Shown here one piece after another: positions 59,334 to 64,000 of a stretch of DNA of 64,000 nucleotides. Under the pieces are notes generated by a model. The model did no database searches, had not been told where the DNA came from, and saw only the letters and a program-made list of their open reading frames with translations. Position 1 is the first letter of the stretch, and every line of letters begins with the position of its first letter. Source of the stretch: Paractinoplanes atraurantiacus (GTDB taxonomy: Bacteria > Actinomycetota > Actinomycetes > Mycobacteriales > Micromonosporaceae); contig NZ_OBDY01000033.1 in NCBI RefSeq assembly GCF_900215205.1, positions 1 to 64,000 on the forward strand. Reading direction: 5' to 3'. The position numbers were made by a program, and so were the translations under genes.

Positions 59334-60305
59334 ATGCGTCGCAGAACCCTGTTCGCCACCGTCGCGCTCGTCGCCGGGCTCACTGCTTGCTCGGCCCCGG
59401 ACGAGGCCCCCAAAGCGGCCGCCGCGGTCGAAGGCGCCGCCACCGTCAAGCTCAACCTCACCCCCGACCAGCAGCGCATCGTCCCGGCCAAGGTCGACGC
59501 GGCGGCCGCGCTGCTGCCCGAGAAGGTCCGCACGAGCGGCAAGCTCGTGATCGGCGTCGGCGCGGCCGGCTCCGGCTTCCCGCCGCTCGCCTTCACCGCC
59601 AACGACAACAAGACACTGATCGGCAGCGAGCCCGACATCGCGGTGGCCATCGCCGGCGTGCTCGGCCTCGAACCCGACCTGCAGAACACGTCGTGGGAGA
59701 ACCTGTTCATCGGCCTGGACAGCGGCAAGTACGACATCGGCGCCTCCAACATCACGGTCACCGAGGAGCGCAAGCAGAAGTACGACTTCGTCACCTACCG
59801 CAAGGACGAGCTGGCCTTCGAGGCGAAGAAGGGCTCCGGCCTGAAGGTCACCGGCCCGGCCGACGTGGCCGGCAAGAAGGTCGCGGTGGGCTCCGGCACC
59901 AACCAGGAGAAGATCCTGGTCGAGTGGAGCGAGGAGAACGTCAAGGCGGGCCGGCCGAAGGTCGACATCAAGTACTACCAGACCAACCAGGCGACCTATC
60001 TGGCCCTCGGCTCGGGCGCGATCGACCTCTACCTCGGCCCGAACCCGACGTCGGCCTACCACGTGGCCAGCGCGGGCGAGACCGAGATCGTCGGCACGTA
60101 TTCCGGCGCCGGCGCGTCCCTGCAGGGGCTGATCGCGCTGACCACCAAGAAGGACAACGGCCTGGTGAAGGCGTACAAGGCCGCCCTCGACGAACTGATC
60201 CAGTCGGGTGACTACAAGAAGATCCTCGACCGCTGGAACCTGGCCAACGAGGCCGTGGACTCCGGCGAGATCAACCCGCCCGGCCTCCCGATCGAAGGTA
60301 AGTGA
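59334..60305 (+). CDS. Amino-acid-type ABC substrate-binding lipoprotein (SBP_bac_3)
   Basis: ATG 59334 lies just after TAGGAG, which also contains the ATPase stop. The 323-residue lipoprotein has the lipobox VAGLTAC and the SBP_bac_3 fold: LVIGVGAAGSGFPPLAFTAN, GSEPDIAVAIAGVLGLE, YDIGASNITVTEERKQKYDF and LGSGAIDLYLGPNPTSAYHV. The family binds polar amino acids, cystine or S-alkylated cysteine. The downstream GNAT and monooxygenase genes favour an S-substituted cysteine. Confidence 0.9.
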   Translation: MRRRTLFATVALVAGLTACSAPDEAPKAAAAVEGAATVKLNLTPDQQRIVPAKVDAAAALLPEKVRTSGKLVIGVGAAGSGFPPLAFTANDNKTLIGSEPDIAVAIAGVLGLEPDLQNTSWENLFIGLDSGKYDIGASNITVTEERKQKYDFVTYRKDELAFEAKKGSGLKVTGPADVAGKKVAVGSGTNQEKILVEWSEENVKAGRPKVDIKYYQTNQATYLALGSGAIDLYLGPNPTSAYHVASAGETEIVGTYSGAGASLQGLIALTTKKDNGLVKAYKAALDELIQSGDYKKILDRWNLANEAVDSGEINPPGLPIEGK

Positions 60306-60307
60306 TC

Positions 60308-61399
60308 ATGGCACAACCGCTGCATCTCGCCGTCGCGCTCGACGGCGCCGGCTGGCACCCCGCCGCCTGGCGTACGGCCGAGGCCCGTCCCGCCGAGCTG
60401 TTCACCGCCGGCTACTGGGCCGATCTCGTCCGCGAGGCCGAGTCCGGCACCCTGGACTTCGTCACCATCGAGGACTCGTTCGGCCGCGAAGCCCGCCTCG
60501 ACGCCGTTCTCATAGCGGCCCGGGTCGCCCCGCTGACCTCGCGCATCGGTCTGGTGCCGACCGCGACTGTCACCCACACCGAGCCGTTCCACATCTCCAA
60601 GGCGCTCGCCACGCTCGACTACGTGAGCACCGGCCGCGCCGGCTGGCGCGTCCAGCTCTCGGCACGCCCCGAGGAGGCCGCACATTTCGGGCGAAGGGCG
60701 GTTCCCGGGATTCAGGAACACTTCGACGAGGCGGCCGACTTCGTCGAGGTGGTGCGGCGGCTCTGGGACAGCTGGGAGGACGACGCGGAGATCCGCGACG
60801 CCGCCACCGGCCGGTTCATCGACCGGGAGAAGCTGCACTACATCGACTTCGACGGCAAGTACTTCAGCGTGAAGGGCCCGTCCATCACGCCCCGGCCGCC
60901 GCAGGGCCAGCCGCCGGTCACGGCCCTCGCCCACGCCGACATCCCGTACGCCTTCGCGACCGGCTCGGCCGACCTGGTCTACGTCACCCCGGCCGGCGTG
61001 GACGACGCGCGGCAGATCGTGGCCAAGGTGTCCTCCCTGCCCCACGTGTTCGCCGACCTCGTCGTGTTCCTCGAGGACAGCGAACAGGCCGCGAGGGACG
61101 CCAAGGCCCGGCTGGACGAGCTCGCCGGAAGCCCGTACACCTCGGACGCCTCGATCTTCACCGGCACCCCGTCCCAGCTGGCCGATCTCCTGCTGACCTG
61201 GCAGGAGGCGGGCCTGACCGGGTTCCGGCTGCGGCCGGGCCGGCTGCCGGCCGACCTCGAGGCCATCACCCGCGGCCTGGTGCCCGAGCTGCGGCAGCGC
61301 GGCGCCTTCCGCAAGGAGTACGAGGCGTCGACCCTGCGCGGCCTGCTCGGCCTCACCCGGCCCGCGAACCGCTACCGTCAGGAGGCACCCGTTGCCTAA
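60308..61399 (+). CDS. LLM-class FMN-dependent monooxygenase
   Basis: ATG 60308 is chosen (GAAGG nine bases upstream); a GTG at 60302 overlapping the previous stop is an alternative. The 363-residue protein has LHLAVALDGAGWHPAAW, LDFVTIEDSFG, LTSRIGLVPTATVTHTEPFH, VSTGRAGWRVQLSARPEEAA and a C-terminal FTGTPSQLADLLLTWQEAGL then TGFRLRP. This is the NtaA/SnaA-like branch. The next LLM gene overlaps it by eight bases, so the two enzymes are made together and may act on related thioethers. Confidence 0.88.
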   Translation: MAQPLHLAVALDGAGWHPAAWRTAEARPAELFTAGYWADLVREAESGTLDFVTIEDSFGREARLDAVLIAARVAPLTSRIGLVPTATVTHTEPFHISKALATLDYVSTGRAGWRVQLSARPEEAAHFGRRAVPGIQEHFDEAADFVEVVRRLWDSWEDDAEIRDAATGRFIDREKLHYIDFDGKYFSVKGPSITPRPPQGQPPVTALAHADIPYAFATGSADLVYVTPAGVDDARQIVAKVSSLPHVFADLVVFLEDSEQAARDAKARLDELAGSPYTSDASIFTGTPSQLADLLLTWQEAGLTGFRLRPGRLPADLEAITRGLVPELRQRGAFRKEYEASTLRGLLGLTRPANRYRQEAPVA

Positions 61400-62705
61400 G
61401 CAGATCCACCTCGCCGCGCACTTCCCCGGCGTCAACAACACCACCGTGTGGAGCGACCCCGAGGCCGGCAGCCACATCGAATTCTCCTCGTTCGTCAAGC
61501 TGGCGCAGACCGCCGAGCGGGCCAAGTTCGACTTCTTCTTCCTGGCCGAGGGCCTGCGACTGCGCGAGCAGGGCGGCCAGATCTACGACCTGGACGTGGT
61601 CGGGCGCCCCGACACGTTCACCGTGCTGGCCGCGCTGGCCGCGGTCACCACACACCTCGGCCTGGCCGGCACGATCAACTCGACGTTCAACGAGCCGTAC
61701 GAGGTGGCCCGGCAGTTCGCCAGCCTCGACCACCTCTCCGACGGCCGGGCCGCCTGGAACGTGGTGACCTCGTGGGACGCCTTCACCGGGGAGAACTTCC
61801 GCCGCGGCGGCTTCCTGGCCGAGCAGGACCGCTACAGTCGGGCCACCCAGTTCCTCGAAACCGCCAAGGAGCTGTTCGCCTCGGTGCCGGCTCCCGAGGA
61901 CTTCCTTCGTGACCCGGCGGCCGGCACGTTCGCCCACAAGGACGACCACTTCGACATCGCCGGCCGGTTCAACGTGCCGCGCAGCCCGCAGGGCCGCCCG
62001 GTGATCCTGCAGGCCGGCGACTCGGACGCGGGGCGCGAGTTCGCGGCGGCCACCGCCGACGCGATCTTCAGCCGGCACGGCACGCTCGCCGAGGGCCAGG
62101 CGTTCTACGCCGACGTCAAAGGGCGGCTGCCTCGTTACGGGCGCGAACGTGACGAGCTCCTGGTGCTGCCGGCGGCCACGTTCGTACTGGGCGACACCGA
62201 GAACGAGGCGCAGGAGAAGGCACGGATCGTCCGGCGGCAGCAGGTCAGCGGGGCCACCGCGATCAAGTTCCTGGAGCAACTCTGGAACCGGGACCTGAGC
62301 TCGTACGACCCGGACGGCCCCTTGCCGTCGGTCGACCCCGACGTGTCGGACAACCACATCGCGCGCGGGCGGGCCAGCGTGCGGATGCACCGCGACCCGA
62401 TCGCCGTGGCCACCGAGTGGCGGGCCCGCGCCGAGGCCGAGAAGCTCTCCATCCGGGAGCTGATCATCGAGGTGACCGGCCGGCAGAACTTCATCGGCAC
62501 ACCTGACTCCGTGGCCACTTCGATCAATGAACTCGTGCAGGCCGACGCCAGCGACGGCTTCATCCTCGTGCCGCACGTGACGCCGGGCGGGCTCGACGAG
62601 TTCGCCGGCAAAGTGGTCCCGCTGCTTCAGGAGAGGGGCGTCTTCCGTACGGACTATGAAGGCCCCACCCTGCGTGACCACCTCGGTCTGCGGGTGCCGG
62701 AATGA
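61392..62705 (+). CDS. LLM-class FMN-dependent monooxygenase, NtaA/DmoA/SnaA type
   Basis: TTG 61392 is the start: AGGAGG (61380-61385) lies six bases upstream and the protein opens PKQIHLAAHFPGVNNTTVWS as in this family. The 437-residue enzyme has FDFFFLAEGLRLREQGGQIY, GLAGTINSTFNEPYEVARQF, LSDGRAAWNVVTSWDAF, GRPVILQAGDSDAGREFAAA and RDHLGL near the end. The closest functions are nitrilotriacetate, dimethylsulfide and N-acetyl-S-alkylcysteine monooxygenases; context favours the last. It overlaps the GNAT gene as ATGA. Confidence 0.9.
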   Translation: MPKQIHLAAHFPGVNNTTVWSDPEAGSHIEFSSFVKLAQTAERAKFDFFFLAEGLRLREQGGQIYDLDVVGRPDTFTVLAALAAVTTHLGLAGTINSTFNEPYEVARQFASLDHLSDGRAAWNVVTSWDAFTGENFRRGGFLAEQDRYSRATQFLETAKELFASVPAPEDFLRDPAAGTFAHKDDHFDIAGRFNVPRSPQGRPVILQAGDSDAGREFAAATADAIFSRHGTLAEGQAFYADVKGRLPRYGRERDELLVLPAATFVLGDTENEAQEKARIVRRQQVSGATAIKFLEQLWNRDLSSYDPDGPLPSVDPDVSDNHIARGRASVRMHRDPIAVATEWRARAEAEKLSIRELIIEVTGRQNFIGTPDSVATSINELVQADASDGFILVPHVTPGGLDEFAGKVVPLLQERGVFRTDYEGPTLRDHLGLRVPE

Positions 62706-63403
62706 CCACGGTCTCGCCGGGCACCTCGGTTCTGGACAACGCGGCCTGGCAGTCGCTGACCGGCCCGCACGCCCGATTCGCCGAGCGGCACGGCCGGGCG
62801 GCGCGCTACGAGCCCGATGTGGCCCCGTTCCACGCGCTGGAGGACCCGAACGACCCCAAGGGCTGGCGGGACCTTCTGGAGCTGACCGGCCCGGGCGCCG
62901 AGATCGCGGTGGCCGGCCCGGTACCCGCCTTCCACCCCGGCTGGCGACTGATCGACGAGGTGGCCGGCGTGCAGTTCGTCGACGACACCCTCGCGGACGC
63001 GCCGGCGCCGGAGGCGGTCCGGCTGACCGCGGCCGACGTGCCGGAGATCCTCGACCTGATCGAGCGGACACGCCCGGGCCCGTTCCGGACACGCACGATC
63101 GAACTGGGCGGCTACATCGGCATCCGCGACGGCGGGAAGCTGATCGCCATGGCCGGCGAACGGCTGCACCCGCCCGGCTGGACGGAGATCAGCGCGGTCT
63201 GCACGGACGCCGCCTACCGCGGGCGGGGCCTGGCCACCCGGCTCGTGCGGGCGGTCGCCCACGGCATCCGGCAGCGCGGCGAGACACCGTTCCTGCACAC
63301 GTCGGCCGCCAACGCGACGGCGATCCGCCTCTACGAGTCGATCGGCTTCCGGCTGCGCCGGCGGACCACGTTCGGCCTATACGCCGCGCGGGTCGAAATC
63401 TGA
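62702..63403 (+). CDS. GNAT-family N-acetyltransferase
   Basis: The 233-residue protein has an N-terminal recognition half and a C-terminal GNAT core: VCTDAAYRGRGLATRLVRAV with the acetyl-CoA pyrophosphate loop (RGRGLA), and HTSAANATAIRLYESIGFRL. It is the FR47-like kind. In Bacillus yxe/ytm salvage the GNAT (SnaB) acetylates S-alkylcysteine so that the LLM enzyme can cleave it; this gene's place at the end of the operon suggests the same. No deacetylase follows. Its end overlaps the convergent DnaJ-like gene by 27 bases. Confidence 0.88.
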   Translation: MTTVSPGTSVLDNAAWQSLTGPHARFAERHGRAARYEPDVAPFHALEDPNDPKGWRDLLELTGPGAEIAVAGPVPAFHPGWRLIDEVAGVQFVDDTLADAPAPEAVRLTAADVPEILDLIERTRPGPFRTRTIELGGYIGIRDGGKLIAMAGERLHPPGWTEISAVCTDAAYRGRGLATRLVRAVAHGIRQRGETPFLHTSAANATAIRLYESIGFRLRRRTTFGLYAARVEI

Positions 63404-64000
63404 GCTGCTGGCGAGTTTCTGCCAGCGGCGGCGGTCGCTCGCGCTGAGCTTCGGCGGCATGACGATCCGGATCTCAGCGTAGAGGTCACCGTCGACACCG
63501 TCCGGGTTGGGCAGACCCCGGCCCCGCAGACGGGCCCGGCGGCCCGAGGACAACCCCGCCGGCACCTGCACCTGCGCGGGGCCGGACGGGGTGTCCACGG
63601 GCACGGTGGCACCCAGGGCGGCCTCCCACGGCGCCAGCGGCAGATCGACGTAGACGTCGCGGCCCTGAAGGCGGTAGCGCGGATGCGGCGCGACGCGCAC
63701 GGTCACCGACATGTCGGTGCCCGGCAGCGGAACACGCCGCCCGTCGACCACACCCGGCGGCAGATCGACCTCGACCACCCGCACCGCGGTGCCGAACTCC
63801 AGCGTCAGAGGGTGCCGCCCACCGGCGTACGCCTCCTCGATCGAAATCTCCAGGACCTGGACCCCGGCATCGAAGCGCGGCATGCGCGCGCCCCACCCGA
63901 ACTGGGCGGAACCGGTCGACACCCCGAGACCGCGGTCGAGGTCGTACATCGCCCTTTTCCGCTCGTCGGACAGGATGTTGTAGGCCTCGGTGATCTGCTT
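63377..64000 (-). CDS. DnaJ/CbpA-like co-chaperone, C-terminal part (runs off the window)
   Basis: The visible 207 residues start inside a J domain (ITEAYNILSDERKRAMYDLD) and pass straight into the substrate-binding domains: VLEISIEEAYAGGRHPLTLE, VTVRVAPHPRYRLQGRDVYV then DLPLAPWEAALGATVPVDTP, and ARLRGRGLPNPDGVDGDLY. There is no Gly/Phe-rich or CxxCxGxG zinc-finger region between, so it is of the CbpA type rather than full DnaJ. It would stimulate DnaK. The HPD motif lies outside the window. Confidence 0.88.
   Translation of the reverse strand, partial: KQITEAYNILSDERKRAMYDLDRGLGVSTGSAQFGWGARMPRFDAGVQVLEISIEEAYAGGRHPLTLEFGTAVRVVEVDLPPGVVDGRRVPLPGTDMSVTVRVAPHPRYRLQGRDVYVDLPLAPWEAALGATVPVDTPSGPAQVQVPAGLSSGRRARLRGRGLPNPDGVDGDLYAEIRIVMPPKLSASDRRRWQKLASSSDFDPRGV

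Noticed and set aside
1..64000. tRNA, rRNA genes or a replication origin
   Set aside because: No T-loop/CCA-type cloverleaf, rRNA segment, DnaA-box cluster or dnaA gene was noticed, though a covariance search was not possible.

Overview
The window is high-GC DNA with actinobacterial habits: GTG and TTG starts, ATGA/GTGA stop-start overlaps, probable leaderless genes behind TANNNT hexamers, and many LLM flavin monooxygenases, F420-type proteins and secreted hydrolases. A filamentous actinomycete of the Micromonosporaceae (Actinoplanes-like) is my inference from gene content; no rRNA or tRNA gene was seen to confirm it. It reads as chromosome-arm accessory DNA: sensors, secreted glycosidases, transporters, two different IS630-family elements and several decayed genes.

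Layout. 0-0.5 kb: end of an IS630 element followed by a 74-bp tandem duplication. 0.5-10.4 kb: DUF998 membrane protein, a 992-residue GAF/PAS histidine kinase, a secreted tripeptidyl-aminopeptidase-like hydrolase, an alpha-alpha-toroid protein, a secreted clan GH-A glycosidase with FN3 and CBM2 modules behind a CebR-type operator, and a rifampicin-monooxygenase-like flavoprotein. 10.4-11.6 kb: a complete IS630 element inserted exactly in the stop codon of the flavoprotein gene. 11.6-20.6 kb: serine beta-lactamase-like hydrolase, a three-gene partner-switching/KaiC cassette (anti-sigma kinase with receiver-like domain, double-domain KaiC ATPase, STAS), DUF1963 and pentapeptide-repeat proteins, a secreted GH3 beta-glucosidase and a decayed rhamnosidase-like gene. 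20.7-30.5 kb: a MASE1-PAS-histidine kinase-GAF-GGDEF hybrid, a DUF6394/RCK potassium-channel pair, small genes, a phosphatase, and an operon of a divergent NAD-dependent DNA ligase, a DUF6891 protein and a kinase-like protein. 30.9-34.9 kb: a molybdopterin oxidoreductase that has lost its N-terminal Fe-S cysteines with a four-helix partner, DedA, and a degraded winged-helix gene.

35.0-42.1 kb is a tightly coupled seven-gene operon: NMT1/SsuA-type lipoprotein, permease, ATPase, a second substrate-binding-like protein without signal peptide, a rhodanese-PPOX fusion, a P-loop kinase and an LLM monooxygenase. 42.1-48.8 kb holds an EamA exporter/CGNR regulator pair, a LysA-like decarboxylase without its PLP lysine, an SDR/TetR pair with palindromic operators, an ankyrin protein and two decayed genes. 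48.8-63.4 kb is a large transport and oxidation island: a leftward operon (oligopeptide-type SBP, two permeases, fused double ATPase, two LLM monooxygenases), an MFS transporter, and a rightward operon (polar-amino-acid-type permease, ATPase, SBP, two LLM monooxygenases, GNAT). Both operons carry the same 16-bp element upstream. The rightward gene set matches the Bacillus yxeKLMNO/ytm type of S-alkylcysteine salvage, so together with the 35-42 kb operon I read these regions as organosulfur scavenging: import, N-acetylation, flavin-dependent C-S cleavage, sulfur transfer. The window ends inside a DnaJ/CbpA-like gene.
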